Shown here piece after piece: positions 18,383 through 27,852 of a stretch of DNA of 64,000 bases. Position numbers and translations under genes: made by a program. The DNA lies in contig JAPDPX010000007.1 in NCBI GenBank assembly GCA_034506255.1, positions 1 through 64,000 on the forward strand. Reading direction: 5' to 3'. How positions within the stretch are numbered: position 1 is the stretch's first letter; each line of letters starts with the position of its first letter. The notes under the pieces were generated by a model. It had not been told where the DNA came from. It searched no databases and was given only the letters and a program-made list of their open reading frames with translations. The stretch is from a candidate division KSB1 bacterium (GTDB lineage Bacteria; Zhuqueibacterota; Zhuqueibacteria; Zhuqueibacterales; Zhuqueibacteraceae).

Positions 18383-18826
18383 CTATTGCCGCACCTCCCC
18401 TCCTTCCAGCTTCGCGATATTGTGACGAACCGCCTGCGGCAGCAACGCCTTCCTGCCATGGCGGTAGTCGAAGGCTACGAGCTCGGCGGTGCCTTCGGCG
18501 GCAAGGCGGCCGAGTTTCTCACTCACCACGCACAGCTCCATGAAAAAGCGGTCCTCGCGCAGTTCGCTGACGCGGGCACCGACTGCGAGCGTGTCGGGAT
18601 AGGTGAGTGCTTTGCGATACCGGCATTGCGTATGGGCGAGAATCGGGCCAATGCCGCCGTGCCGGTCGGGATCGGCGAAATCGATGCGCGCAAAATAGGC
18701 CATGCGGGCGCTTTCGAAATAGCGAAAGTAGACAATGTTGTTGACGTGTTGAAAAGCGTCCATCTCACCCCAGGCCACGGTTACGGGAATGACGACGGGA
18801 TAGCGTGCGAGCAGATCGGTTGACAT
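18383..18826 (-). CDS. acyl-CoA thioesterase, hotdog (4HBT/YbgC-like) fold
   Basis: The 147-residue protein has the 4HBT signature WGEMDAFQHVNNIVYFRYFE with the catalytic aspartate, then HTQCRYRKALTYPDTL. It should hydrolyse a short or medium acyl-CoA thioester in the cytoplasm. The start at 18826 has a GGAG site (GGAGTGTGC) directly upstream; the open frame to 18874 has none. It lies 6 nt upstream of the D-amino-acid transaminase gene. A functional link between the two is not obvious. Confidence 0.88.
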   Translation of the reverse strand: MSTDLLARYPVVIPVTVAWGEMDAFQHVNNIVYFRYFESARMAYFARIDFADPDRHGGIGPILAHTQCRYRKALTYPDTLAVGARVSELREDRFFMELCVVSEKLGRLAAEGTAELVAFDYRHGRKALLPQAVRHNIAKLEGGEVRQ

Positions 18827-19158
18827 GCACACTCCGCAGAGTGGGATGAAAATCAGATGTGCGGATGAATTCAAGTTGGAATTGGCGCAAAAGCCGGAGT
18901 CACCTCCCGAGGTGCGAGTTCAAGTGTGCTGCGGCCACGCAGCCGGCTTCAGCCCGCTTTTGCCTCTCAGACGCGCAATTGATTGCGACTTCATTTGATC
19001 GTGAACTGCCTGACTCGGGTCTCTCCGAAAACCTCCCCACCCCGGCTGAGCCCGGGTGTTCAAAACAGCCGGGGGCATGAAAAATCCGGGGGGATTTGCA
19101 GCAGAAGCCCGGCCGTGGCAGCCACCGCCGTTGCAAAGTCAGTGATTTCGGAGGGACA
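18827..19158. other. spacer with small hairpins, no gene
   Basis: Short inverted repeats are visible (CACCTC/GAGGTG and GCTGCG-gcca-CGCAGC near 18900-18950), without T-tracts. No gene is supported. Confidence 0.45.
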
Positions 19159-21222
19159 CTAATTCGTCCCCGCTCCTTTCACCCATTGATTCAACCAACC
19201 GATCACCGTCTCATGCCACAGAATGCTGTTGTGCGGTTTGAGCACCCAGTGGTTTTCATCAGGGAAATAGAGAAACTTGCTCGGAATGTTGCGGCGCTGC
19301 AAGGCCGTGAAGGTGGAAATGCCCTGCGTGTCAACCACACGAAAATCCTGGCCGCCATGAATCACCAGCATCGGCGTCTTCCAATTCTTGACGTGATCGA
19401 TCGGGTTGTGCCTGGCATAGCCTTCGGGGTTGTCCCAGGGCGTGCCCATGTGATCCCACTCGGGAAACCAGAGTTCCTCGGTGTCAAAATAAGCCATGCG
19501 CTCATCGAGATTGCCATCGTGGTTGACCAGGCACTTGAAACGGTCGGGCCATTGCCCGGCGATCCAATTGATCATGTAGCCGCCGTAGGAAGCGCCCAAT
19601 GCCGCGACCCGCTCGCCATCCATCCAGGGGTATCTCTGCAGGGCCGCCGCCAGCCCTTTTTGCAAATCCTCGAGCGGCTTGCCGCCCCAATCCCCGCGGA
19701 TGGCATCGGTGAACGCCTGGCCGTAGCCGGTGGAACCGTGAAAATCGACCATCACCGCCGCGTAGCCGGCGCCGGCATAGGTTTGTGGATTCCAGCGATA
19801 ATGAAAATCATTGCCAAACGAACCCTGCGGTCCGCCGTGAATCAGGAAAGCCACGGGATATTTCTGCGCCGGGTTGAAATCCACCGGTTTGACCACATAG
19901 GCGTAGACCGTCTCGTCATTCCAGCCCTTGAAGGTGAACTGTTCGGACTCACCCATGCGGACTTTGGCGAGCTTTTCCGCATTGATGCGCGTCACCGTCC
20001 GCACCCCCGTGCCATTCGGCAGCACCGTGTACAATTCCACCGGTGAGCGGTGATGATCCATGGCAAACAACAACCGATTGCCGGCCACACCCACGGAGCG
20101 CACCGTGCCTTTTTCCACCACGATGCGGCTTTTGCCGCTGGCAACGTCAATCGCAAAGAGGGAATTTTGTCCGAGATTGTTGGCCGTGGTGTAAATCGTC
20201 CTGCCGTCGGCGGACCAGGTTACACCGCCGGGCGAACGATCCCACGGCTCCGTCAAAACGCGATGGGCCCCCTCCGGCCAGGGCTGCAAAACGATGCGAA
20301 ACCGGTCGGATTCATAACCCGGCCGTGCCATCGCCAGATAAGCGAGCGTTTTGCCATCGGGTGAAAATACTGGCTGCGTATCCCATGCCGGGTTGCCGGC
20401 GGTGAGATTCTTCGGTGGTGCCGAACCATCCACGGGCGCCAAATAAAGATCAAAATTCGTTGACCAGGCCTCCTCCCGCCCGGCGACGCGCGCCGTGAAC
20501 ACCACGCCCCTGCTGTCCGGCGTGAAGGTGTACTCTTCCGCGCCGCCAAACGGCTTGGAGGGGCAATCCGCATCCATGCCTTTCATCACATCGATCGTTT
20601 CGCCACCGGCCGCCGGCATCACAAAGAGATGCGAGCGGCGCCCGTCTTTCCAGGCGTCCCAATGCCGGATGAAAAGTTTTTCATAGAGGCGGCCGCTGGC
20701 CTTGCGGGCCTGCTGTTCTTGCAAACGTGCCGGGGTACAGGCCAGGGTCGCACAATCCGGAAAAACCTCCATGGTGAGCGCGAGCAGCCTGCCGTCAGGG
20801 GAGAGTTGAAAGCTGCCGACATCCAGCGGCAGACTGGTTTTCTGCACGGCTTCCCCGCCGTCCAGCGGGAGGCACCAGACCTGCGTGGAGCCGGAACGCG
20901 AGGAGAGAAACCAAATGCTTTTACTGTCGCGCGACCAAACCGGGCTGAAGTCACTGCCGGGATGTGCGGTCAACTGGCGCAGGCCGGTGCCGTCGACTGC
21001 CACCACCCAAATGTCGGTGCGGCCGCGGTTGGCTTCCAAATCGGTTTTGCGCAGGGTGAAGACCGCCCATTTTCCATCGGGTGAAACTTGCGTTTCGGAG
21101 ATGCGATCCATCGCGAGCAGATCATGCACGGTGAAGGGATGTGTCTCCTGGGTGAAGGCAGGATCAAAAGCACGGCTGAGCACGAACAGGCAGATTCCAA
21201 CCGACAGCGTCGACACGCGCAT
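19159..21222 (-). CDS. secreted S9-family prolyl oligopeptidase / acylaminoacyl-peptidase
   Basis: This 687-residue serine peptidase has a signal peptide (VGICLFVLSRAFDPAFTQ). An N-terminal beta-propeller of TolB/PD40-type blades (SPDGKWAVFTLRK, SPDGRLLALTMEV, FSPDGKTLAYLAM) occupies about 30-400. The C-terminal alpha/beta hydrolase holds the catalytic Ser in GASYGGYMINWI, Asp in HGGQDFRV and His in DENHWV. It removes dipeptides or acylated residues from peptides outside the cytoplasm. Of two nearby ATGs (21234 and 21222) the second is preferred because GGAGG lies 6 nt before it. It is a single gene. Confidence 0.92.
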   Translation of the reverse strand: MRVSTLSVGICLFVLSRAFDPAFTQETHPFTVHDLLAMDRISETQVSPDGKWAVFTLRKTDLEANRGRTDIWVVAVDGTGLRQLTAHPGSDFSPVWSRDSKSIWFLSSRSGSTQVWCLPLDGGEAVQKTSLPLDVGSFQLSPDGRLLALTMEVFPDCATLACTPARLQEQQARKASGRLYEKLFIRHWDAWKDGRRSHLFVMPAAGGETIDVMKGMDADCPSKPFGGAEEYTFTPDSRGVVFTARVAGREEAWSTNFDLYLAPVDGSAPPKNLTAGNPAWDTQPVFSPDGKTLAYLAMARPGYESDRFRIVLQPWPEGAHRVLTEPWDRSPGGVTWSADGRTIYTTANNLGQNSLFAIDVASGKSRIVVEKGTVRSVGVAGNRLLFAMDHHRSPVELYTVLPNGTGVRTVTRINAEKLAKVRMGESEQFTFKGWNDETVYAYVVKPVDFNPAQKYPVAFLIHGGPQGSFGNDFHYRWNPQTYAGAGYAAVMVDFHGSTGYGQAFTDAIRGDWGGKPLEDLQKGLAAALQRYPWMDGERVAALGASYGGYMINWIAGQWPDRFKCLVNHDGNLDERMAYFDTEELWFPEWDHMGTPWDNPEGYARHNPIDHVKNWKTPMLVIHGGQDFRVVDTQGISTFTALQRRNIPSKFLYFPDENHWVLKPHNSILWHETVIGWLNQWVKGAGTN

Positions 21223-21674
21223 GCTTGCCTCCATGAAAATTGAGTCATTGCGTATGCAGCAGGTCAGCTTTTGCCGCTGTGATGATAGACATCCGGGGAG
21301 AGAAACTCAAGGCTTTTATGCCGGAGGGAGTAAAGCCTCGGTTGCGTGTGGGGAGGAAGGGCGGCCATCTTGTCCCATGTCACCACCTGAATTTTGCACC
21401 GCGATTGATCGCCTCCGCGAGGAACGCCGGGTTGATCGCGACGCCCAACCATCCATGGGGTGGTGCATAAAAAATTTTGCAGGCAAGCGTGCGGTCAACT
21501 CCGGCAGGGGGTGCACTTCCCACACGCCACTTCTTCCGGACAATGGCAAGCCAGCATGCAAAATTCAGGCAGTGTATGATGCCCTCATCCTTGTCGGCTC
21601 CTGCAGCCGCCGGCATCCCCCGCGACGAAATTTCCGCAGGCGGCAGGCGCGGGTGTGCTTTCCGGGCCGTCATT
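21223..21674. other. spacer holding MITE-like copy 2
   Basis: The only recognised content is the inverted-repeat element at 21386-21569. Open frames here are short and unsupported. Confidence 0.6.
21386..21569. mobile_element. MITE-like element with 13-bp terminal inverted repeats (copy 2)
   Basis: The ends CCTGAATTTTGCA and TGCAAAATTCAGG are perfect inverted repeats bounding 184 bp. The whole interior aligns, in reverse orientation, with copy 3 at 37648-37829 at roughly three-quarters identity by eye, including GATTGATC and CAACTCCGGCAGGG blocks. It encodes nothing supported. Confidence 0.8.
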
Positions 21675-23153
21675 TCAGACGGAAACGGATAGTCGCGGGC
21701 GGATGAGGTGCATGGCCAGCAGCGTCTTGCCGTCATCGATCAGGCCCCGCTCCGCCATCGCATAGGCTTGCGTCACCGGTAAATTCAGCACGCGGAGATA
21801 TTCCGACTCGGTGTGCAGTCCGCCGCCCGCGGCCAGCTTGTTTCCCACTATGCCGAAAAAAAGATACACGCGTTCCGACGAGCCGCCCGGCGAGGGAAAG
21901 AATTCGGTGAGAAATTCGATCTGGTTCACCTCATAGCCGGTTTCTTCCAGAGTCTCGCGCCGCACCAGTTCCAGCGGCGTTTCGCGGCCTTCCAAAATCC
22001 CGGCAACGATCTCGATCAACCAGGCCCTGCCCGGATTGAAAACATAGGCGGGATAGCGAAATTGCTCGACCAGGATGAACTCATTGCCGGCGGGTGTCAG
22101 CAGGAGGATGCCCGCCGCGTGGCCGCGGCTGCAATTGAACCGCTGCACCCGTGGCGTCAGTTGGCCGTCGAGGCGCTCATGCTGCAGCGTGGCCTTCTGA
22201 ATCTCGAAAAAATTGCGATAGACAATTTCCTGCTGGTGAATGATCACCTGGCGCGGCGTCTGAGGTGGTTCCGCCGTCACTGTGGAAGTTTCCCCCGCCG
22301 GTCGCGATGCCGGTTCCGGCCGGCCCGCCTTGCCACCGCTGGCTGCGGCCGCCGTTCGGTCCTCCAGAAAGACATCATAGGTTGAAAGCTGCAGCAGAAA
22401 GTGATGGCCGAAAAACAGCAGGGGGACCCAAAAAGCGTGCTGCCAGGAACCGGGCGGCAGTTGCAATACGCTGACGAACGCCACCGCCACCGCCGCGATG
22501 AAGCTGATCAAGATGAAAGAGAGATGATAGAGATTGCCTTTCCTGGCCGGCCGCGGCAGGGTTGTGCTTTTCCACAAAAACGGCGAACCGGGATGCTCGG
22601 CCGACAGGCCGGCGTTCACCAGAAAAAACTGTTTGACGCGGTTCATGGCCACGCCGCTTTCACACCAGGCCTGGCGCAGGCGGATGATCTTGAGCTGATA
22701 AATCCACGCCACAAAACTCAACAAGAGGCAAATGGCGATGGTGATCGGCCGCGTATAGGGCGAGTAACTCATGCCCTCCCGGCTGTGCAACACCCCGATG
22801 GCGGCGATCAGCAAACCGGTGATGAGCAGGAAATAATTCACCAGCACGTGGCGGTCATTCATCGCCTGTGCCATGGTCTCGCGAATGTACTCATACTCGT
22901 ATAGGGCAATCTCGCGCAGCGACCGGCGGGCTTTGCGGTCGATTGCAAGGGGTGTGAGTGGCGGGGAATTCGACCGCACCGGCGGACCAAAACGCCAGTG
23001 CGAAAAGCGCAACATGGCATAATAGACCACGCCAAAATCGATCAACACATGCTGGCGATACCCCGGCAGGAGCAGGACGAACACCAGGCCGGCAAGGATA
23101 ATGAAGGCCGGGGAGAGATGGGCAAAGATGATTCGGCTCATATGAACCACCAT
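21675..23153 (-). CDS. membrane protein fused to a C-terminal NUDIX hydrolase
   Basis: The product is about 492 residues. The N-terminal 270 residues carry about five hydrophobic segments (for example PAFIILAGLVFVLLLPGY, YFLLITGLLIAAIGVL, AICLLLSFVAWIY, FILISFIAAVAVAFVSVL) and match no family I know. The C-terminal part (about 310-492) is a NUDIX hydrolase with a perfect box GILEGRE-TPLELVR-RETLEETGY and SPGGSSERVYLFF downstream, as in ADP-ribose and GDP-mannose pyrophosphatases. This places a nucleotide-diphosphate-X hydrolase at the inner membrane. The frame opens at 23240, but that would overlap the upstream gene; starts at 23153 or 23141 follow a GGTGG-like site. One base error could fuse two genes, but the frame is uninterrupted. 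Confidence 0.85.
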   Translation of the reverse strand: MVVHMSRIIFAHLSPAFIILAGLVFVLLLPGYRQHVLIDFGVVYYAMLRFSHWRFGPPVRSNSPPLTPLAIDRKARRSLREIALYEYEYIRETMAQAMNDRHVLVNYFLLITGLLIAAIGVLHSREGMSYSPYTRPITIAICLLLSFVAWIYQLKIIRLRQAWCESGVAMNRVKQFFLVNAGLSAEHPGSPFLWKSTTLPRPARKGNLYHLSFILISFIAAVAVAFVSVLQLPPGSWQHAFWVPLLFFGHHFLLQLSTYDVFLEDRTAAAASGGKAGRPEPASRPAGETSTVTAEPPQTPRQVIIHQQEIVYRNFFEIQKATLQHERLDGQLTPRVQRFNCSRGHAAGILLLTPAGNEFILVEQFRYPAYVFNPGRAWLIEIVAGILEGRETPLELVRRETLEETGYEVNQIEFLTEFFPSPGGSSERVYLFFGIVGNKLAAGGGLHTESEYLRVLNLPVTQAYAMAERGLIDDGKTLLAMHLIRPRLSVSV

Positions 23154-23223
23154 AAAAGTTCGCTGCCATATGCCGGCGCCGGGCCTGAATGTCAGGCCCT
23201 CCGCTTGCGGGTCGGGGTGCCGT

Positions 23224-24366
23224 TCAGCGATTGCGGCCATCCACCGGCGCGTCCAAAATTTCGATCTCGCCCTGCGGACCGATCACGGTGAACGCTTCGA
23301 AAAGATTGACCGTCGGGCAAACATGGCGCGGCGCCAGCAGGAGGTAGTCCCCGATGGCAATGGTTTCACTGCCTTCCTGCCGCAGCACGGTGTGCTCCTC
23401 GCTGAAAGAAACCACCCGCAGTCCGGGACGGCTGAACAATTCAAGCGGACCACTTTCTGCCGCCCAGCGCTTGTGTCCCAAATTGAGCGTGAGACGGCCC
23501 GGCCCAACTTCGATTACTTGCGCCAAAATCAATGCGGCCAGCTCGAACTCGCCGGGGGCCAGCGCTTCGTAATTCGAATCCCAAAAAATCCACGTGCCGG
23601 GCGAAGCCTGCACCAGCGTCTCGCTTGCCACGGCCGGCAGCAAAATTTCCAGGTCAAGGCGAAAAGCCGGTGAGCCGGCAACGATAATACGCGGCACATG
23701 CACGCCGGCGGCGCGAAAGGCCCGGTAAGCCGCCAGCAAACCGGCCATGGCTTCTTGTGCGGCAGCGCGCCGTTCAGCAAACGCGGCCTGATGAACATGG
23801 CCATCATAACCATGCAACCCGGCAAACGCGAAATGCGGCCGGCCGGCTGTTTGTGCGTACAGCGCCAACGCCTCGGCGGGCGCGATGCCGGTGCGGTGCA
23901 TGCCGATGTCAAGGTCGATGAAATAGCGCCAGCCCACCTGCTCGGCCTGCGCCACCGCCGTTAGTATTTCGGCATGTGCGCGGTTGCCGATTTGAACCTG
24001 AATATCGAGGTGCGGAAACCTCTTGAGGCACTGTGCCACGTGGCGCGCTTCATGCAGTAACAGAGGATATGCGAGGAAGACGCTTTGGACTCCCGCCTCA
24101 ATCGCCATCTCCAGCTCGCGCATGGTGGCTTTGAAGTGGGTGATGCCGGCGGCGCGCATCCAGCCGGTGATCAGTGAGGATTTGTTGGTTTTGATATGCG
24201 GGCACAAATGGCGGTAGCCGGAGGCGGGCGCAAGGGCTTCGAGATATTGCCGCATGCGCGCCAGATTGCGCTGCACGCGATCGCGAAACACCAACAATCG
24301 GGGCGTGGCCAGCGCTTCCGGGTTTTGGAGCAGATAGGGTGCCTGTCCGGGAATTCTGAAATCCAA
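23224..24366 (-). CDS. D-threonine aldolase-like PLP enzyme (DSD1/alanine-racemase fold)
   Basis: The 380-residue protein has an N-terminal alanine-racemase-type PLP barrel with Lys59 in PHIKTNKSS, the position used in D-threonine aldolases. The C-terminal beta domain has the metal-binding PRHVCPTVNLFE (His and Cys). It should cleave D-threonine-like 3-hydroxy amino acids to glycine plus an aldehyde, or dehydrate D-serine; the two activities cannot be told apart here. It lies upstream of the membrane-NUDIX gene on the same strand, probably in one transcript. Confidence 0.87.
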   Translation of the reverse strand: MDFRIPGQAPYLLQNPEALATPRLLVFRDRVQRNLARMRQYLEALAPASGYRHLCPHIKTNKSSLITGWMRAAGITHFKATMRELEMAIEAGVQSVFLAYPLLLHEARHVAQCLKRFPHLDIQVQIGNRAHAEILTAVAQAEQVGWRYFIDLDIGMHRTGIAPAEALALYAQTAGRPHFAFAGLHGYDGHVHQAAFAERRAAAQEAMAGLLAAYRAFRAAGVHVPRIIVAGSPAFRLDLEILLPAVASETLVQASPGTWIFWDSNYEALAPGEFELAALILAQVIEVGPGRLTLNLGHKRWAAESGPLELFSRPGLRVVSFSEEHTVLRQEGSETIAIGDYLLLAPRHVCPTVNLFEAFTVIGPQGEIEILDAPVDGRNR

Positions 24367-25150
24367 TGTCGTCTCCTGAGATTGCCGGAGGAGTTATGAA
24401 CAATGCGCTCCGTTGGAACTGTTTCCGCCCCCCGCCTGCCGATGAGAGGAGAACGTCCGGTGGTGCCGCGCTTCCGCTTTGCACGCCAGCTCAAAACTCA
24501 ATCCCACCGGTTATAAACGGATCTCGCCCTGTGCGGCCCGGAAGCGGAAGGGTCTCCCACCTGTCGAATTTGGCATCATAACTTGGAACGGCATGCGCTT
24601 TCCGGTTTGATGCTGTTGCGGACAGACACCAAGATACAAGAGTATCCGCCAATTCCAAACTCGAACTTGCACCGGTGCGGGCTGCTCCGTACCGGCCTGA
24701 ATTCCGAATCGTTTTCCCATTTTGTAAGTAACTTTCAATTTTGCCATGCGCGGCTGACAGGCCCCACCGCGCTCTTGCACCCCGTTCGCGAAGCGAGCGA
24801 TTCCGGATCGCACATGTTTGCCCATGCCTGTTGCCGGCGGTGAGGCGGGATAATCCTTGCCAATCAAGGCGGAGCGTGACATTTGTCACTCCTCTGCACC
24901 CGGGGTTGTGATACCGGTATTGCCGGCAAAGGCGCGGCACCCAATTCCTGCGTTCCTGCCGGCAGCGTTTGGTATCGTTCTTGCCAACCGTGTGGCCGCA
25001 GCGATGCACCACCTCGGGAACTTCGAGGGGTTTACCGGGAAATCCCGCTTTCCGGGAGGTGCAGGCGCAACGCGCGCGCGTGTTGTTTTGGGAAACAAAA
25101 AGCAACGGCGACGCCTGATGCCATGATTCTGAAAGGACTGTACGAACGCT
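24367..25150. other. 780-bp spacer upstream of the envelope-machine operon
   Basis: Unsupported open frames occur on both strands (for example a Cys/Arg-rich frame at 24491-25246 minus, which overlaps the next gene antisense). The spacer carries a CRP-like inverted repeat at 24876-24889. A short inverted repeat TTTTG-ggaaa-CAAAA lies near 25086-25101. Confidence 0.5.
24876..24889. promoter_or_regulatory. CRP/FNR-type inverted repeat GTGA-N6-TCAC
   Basis: The sequence GTGACATTTGTCAC is a perfect GTGA-N6-TCAC dyad of the CRP/FNR regulator class. It lies about 260 bp upstream of the PorP-like gene and about 510 bp upstream of the divergent aldolase gene. No regulator gene is nearby, so a chance match is possible. 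Confidence 0.35.
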
Positions 25151-26896
25151 ATGACGGCGTACTGGCAACAATTTCTGCCTCACACTCTCTTCTGCCTCGC
25201 CATACTCCTCGGTGCGCAGCCCGAGGCCGTGCGTGCCCAGCGTCAAATCCTGCGCAATCCGGTCGATCCCACCGATCTGTGGATTACCACCGTCAATCCG
25301 GCAGCCGTTTCATTTCAACACAGCCAGGTGGCGCTTGGTGTGGAGGTGTTGCACGCGGGTTTTGTGCCGGGTCAGGTGTTCGGCCTGCATGAAAACCGTT
25401 TGAGTCTGAGCCTGCCTTACTGGCTGCCATGGGACTTGGCAACCGGCGTGGAAGTGCGGGTGTTCAATGCCTCGCTCTATCGTGAAATCGAGGCCAACTG
25501 GCTGCTGAGCCGCAAAGTGCGCGGTCCGCTCGCGCTGGGTTTGCGCCTGGGGTTGGAAAATCGCGCGTTCAATGCCGGCGAATTCAAACTCGTCGATCCG
25601 GATGATCCCTTGCTGGCGCCCGGTCGCACGAGCCGCCTGCTCCCAAGCTTGGGCGCGGGGCTGTATTGGCAGCAAGAGCGGTGGGCGCTGGGTGCGGCGA
25701 TGGATCATCTCGACCAGCCGAATATCGCCACCGGCGGCCAGGCACGTTTGCCCCGCGCGTTTTCCGCCGCGGTGAGCTGTCACATCGGCAATTTCACGCC
25801 CAGTCTGGTGTGGAACAGTGACGGCCGAAACAGTTTGTTGGGGATCAATGTGAGTGCGTCTCTGGCGCGGCTGGTGGGCATGCGCGCCGGTTTCGAGCCG
25901 GACGGGCCGTTTCGGGTTGAAAGTCAGTTTCATTTCAACCGCGACTCCCGCCTTGCCTATGCCGTCAATTTCCCGACAGAAGAAGTCAGCGGTGCTTCCG
26001 CGGGCACTCATCAACTCGCGTTTGGCCACATCTTTGGTCGCGAACCGGATTCCGGTCCGCCAGTGCTGAGCATGAGCAGCCCGCATTTGCAGATCATTGA
26101 AAGCCGGATCCAGCGCACCGTTGACGCGGGTCTGACTTTGGCAAAGCTGCAGGATTTGCCCGGATTGTCCCGGGATTTTGTGGACGCGCGGCAACGCCTG
26201 GGCAACTTGGTTGTGATTCCAGTTGAGAATGGCGTGGCACTAGCCGCCGGCGGGCAGGTCACAGCGTCGTTTCGAGAGCTCGGCAAACACGCCGCCCTCC
26301 TGCAGCAGAGCAACCCCGGGGTGAAGCTGGCGCTGCGCCTGCCGCAGGAAGACCCTGAGACAACACGCCGGATGCGACGGCTGCTGGCCACCGAGGCCGG
26401 GGTCGATCCCGGCCATATTCTGGTGGGTTATCAGCCGCGCGTTTCCCCGCCTTCGTTGGAAGGTTTCAAAGCCGGCGCCACCACGGTGGAGCAGGCCGCG
26501 CCCTCCCTCACTCCCGCCACCGTCACTTTTACGATCACCGTGCCCGGCCGGCGCCGCATTGCGAAAGAATGGAAACTCAAGATTCTCTCCGCCACCCGGC
26601 AGCCGGTGCGGGTGTTTTCAGGCAGCGGCCCTCTGCCGGAAACACTCGCATGGGATTGGCGCACTGCCGACGGCAAAGTGGTGTCGCCCGGGGCCTATGT
26701 CGCCGTCCTGCAGGTGCTGAGCGCACAAAACAAACCCTATGTTTCCGAAACACCATTTCAAGTCATGCTCATCCGGCGGGAGATCAAACTGCATTTTCGC
26801 AAGCCGCCGGCAGAAGACCAGCCGCTGCAATCGCATCGTGACAGCGTGATGCCGCAGGCCGGCGCCAGCCCGCAAGCAGCCTCCACTCCGCGGTGA
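25151..26896 (+). CDS. PorP/SprF-like outer-membrane protein with C-terminal FlgD-like Ig domain
   Basis: This 581-residue protein has a signal peptide ending near AVRAQ. Residues about 35-300 resemble the PorP/SprF family of type IX secretion systems: LRNPVDPTDLWITTVNPAAV, then repeated amphipathic strands such as LGLRLGLENRAFN and LGAGLYWQQERWALGAAMDH. Residues about 300-450 form an alpha/beta region of unknown type. Residues about 460-560 look like a FlgD Ig-like domain (WDWRTADGKVVSPGAYVAVLQVL). It is the first gene of a run of nine on the plus strand. Its stop overlaps the alternative GTG start of the ExbB-like gene. PorP/SprF proteins serve secretion of C-terminal-domain substrates, and such a substrate lies two genes downstream. 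Confidence 0.75.
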   Translation: MTAYWQQFLPHTLFCLAILLGAQPEAVRAQRQILRNPVDPTDLWITTVNPAAVSFQHSQVALGVEVLHAGFVPGQVFGLHENRLSLSLPYWLPWDLATGVEVRVFNASLYREIEANWLLSRKVRGPLALGLRLGLENRAFNAGEFKLVDPDDPLLAPGRTSRLLPSLGAGLYWQQERWALGAAMDHLDQPNIATGGQARLPRAFSAAVSCHIGNFTPSLVWNSDGRNSLLGINVSASLARLVGMRAGFEPDGPFRVESQFHFNRDSRLAYAVNFPTEEVSGASAGTHQLAFGHIFGREPDSGPPVLSMSSPHLQIIESRIQRTVDAGLTLAKLQDLPGLSRDFVDARQRLGNLVVIPVENGVALAAGGQVTASFRELGKHAALLQQSNPGVKLALRLPQEDPETTRRMRRLLATEAGVDPGHILVGYQPRVSPPSLEGFKAGATTVEQAAPSLTPATVTFTITVPGRRRIAKEWKLKILSATRQPVRVFSGSGPLPETLAWDWRTADGKVVSPGAYVAVLQVLSAQNKPYVSETPFQVMLIRREIKLHFRKPPAEDQPLQSHRDSVMPQAGASPQAASTPR

Positions 26897-26964
26897 AGCA
26901 CATGCAACTCCCGACAGCTTGCAATCAACTTCAGGACGATATCAGCATAAGGAAAAGCGCGACC

Positions 26965-27852
26965 ATGACTCTTCGACGATTCCCCGGACGCCGCATCATT
27001 TGGCGGTTGGGACTGAGCCTGATGCTAACCTGTTGGGCGGCATCCCTCCTGCCTGCCGCGCCGCCGCAAACGCCGGCCACAACCCCGGCACCGCCTGCGC
27101 CGGTGCCGAAGACCGCCGCCAATCCCACAGTGCAGAACCTGACGCTCAAAGACATGCTCGACATGCTGGATTGGACCTTTTGGCCGTTTGTGCTCGTCAC
27201 CCTCGCGGGTTTCACCACGCTGATCTGGCGGGCCTTGTCCGATTATCAGGACCGAGTGCGCGGCCGCCAGCTTCTGGCCCAGACCATCTCGCTGAGTTCG
27301 CTCAATCAATTCGGCAGTCTGGTGAGCGCTGTGCAACCCAGCCGCGCCGCCCGGCTGTTCAAGCACATGATCATGACCTTCAATAAAACCAATCAAGCCG
27401 AGAGCCTTGCCGGCGAAGTCAACACCTATTTGGCGGATGACCGGACCAGCTACGAGACTTTCAATCGGGTGATGACGTATCTCTCCGACACTGCCGGCGC
27501 ATTGGGGTTGCTGGGCACGGTGTGGGGTATTTTCGTGACCTTTTACGGCGGCACCCTCGACAGCACGACGATTCTCAACGGCATGGGGGTGGCTCTCATC
27601 ACCACTTTGGTGGGCTTGATCCTGAGCCTGCTGTTCAATCTCGGCACCACCGCCCTGAACGCGGGCTACGGCGCGCATCTCAAGGTGATTGGCGACAAAG
27701 CGGAGGAGCTGCGGCAGGCGCTGCTGGCGCTGCAACGCAGCCGCAACAACATCCGCAAGAATTTCTCCGCCAGGCCGGTGTTTTCACGCGGCGAGGAAAT
27801 GGCCGCGAGTACGGCGCCTCTGCAGGAGCACGGCAATGGTCGCGGTTATTGA
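26965..27852 (+). CDS. MotA/TolQ/ExbB-type proton-channel protein
   Basis: The product has 295 residues from the ATG at 26965 (AAGGA upstream); GTG 26893 and ATG 26902 would add up to 24 residues. An N-terminal signal-like segment (WRLGLSLMLTCWAASLLPAA) precedes a Pro-rich linker. Three membrane helices follow: FWPFVLVTLAGFTTLIWRA, DTAGALGLLGTVWGIFVTFY and GVALITTLVGLILSLLFNL. The GLLGTVWGI motif and the threonines of TTLVGL are those of the TolQ/ExbB channel. It would form the inner-membrane stator with the two ExbD-like proteins downstream. It overlaps the next gene by 17 nt. Confidence 0.85.
   Translation: MTLRRFPGRRIIWRLGLSLMLTCWAASLLPAAPPQTPATTPAPPAPVPKTAANPTVQNLTLKDMLDMLDWTFWPFVLVTLAGFTTLIWRALSDYQDRVRGRQLLAQTISLSSLNQFGSLVSAVQPSRAARLFKHMIMTFNKTNQAESLAGEVNTYLADDRTSYETFNRVMTYLSDTAGALGLLGTVWGIFVTFYGGTLDSTTILNGMGVALITTLVGLILSLLFNLGTTALNAGYGAHLKVIGDKAEELRQALLALQRSRNNIRKNFSARPVFSRGEEMAASTAPLQEHGNGRGY

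Noticed and set aside
24968..24985. Sigma54 promoter (TGG-N10-TTGCC) upstream of the envelope operon
   Set aside because: Only the GG-N10-GC core fits. Such matches are common by chance in GC-rich DNA, and no enhancer-binding regulator is nearby.
24491..25246. 251-codon minus-strand frame in the spacer before the PorP-like gene
   Set aside because: Cys/Arg-rich, no domain, no ribosome binding site, and it overlaps the start of a supported gene.
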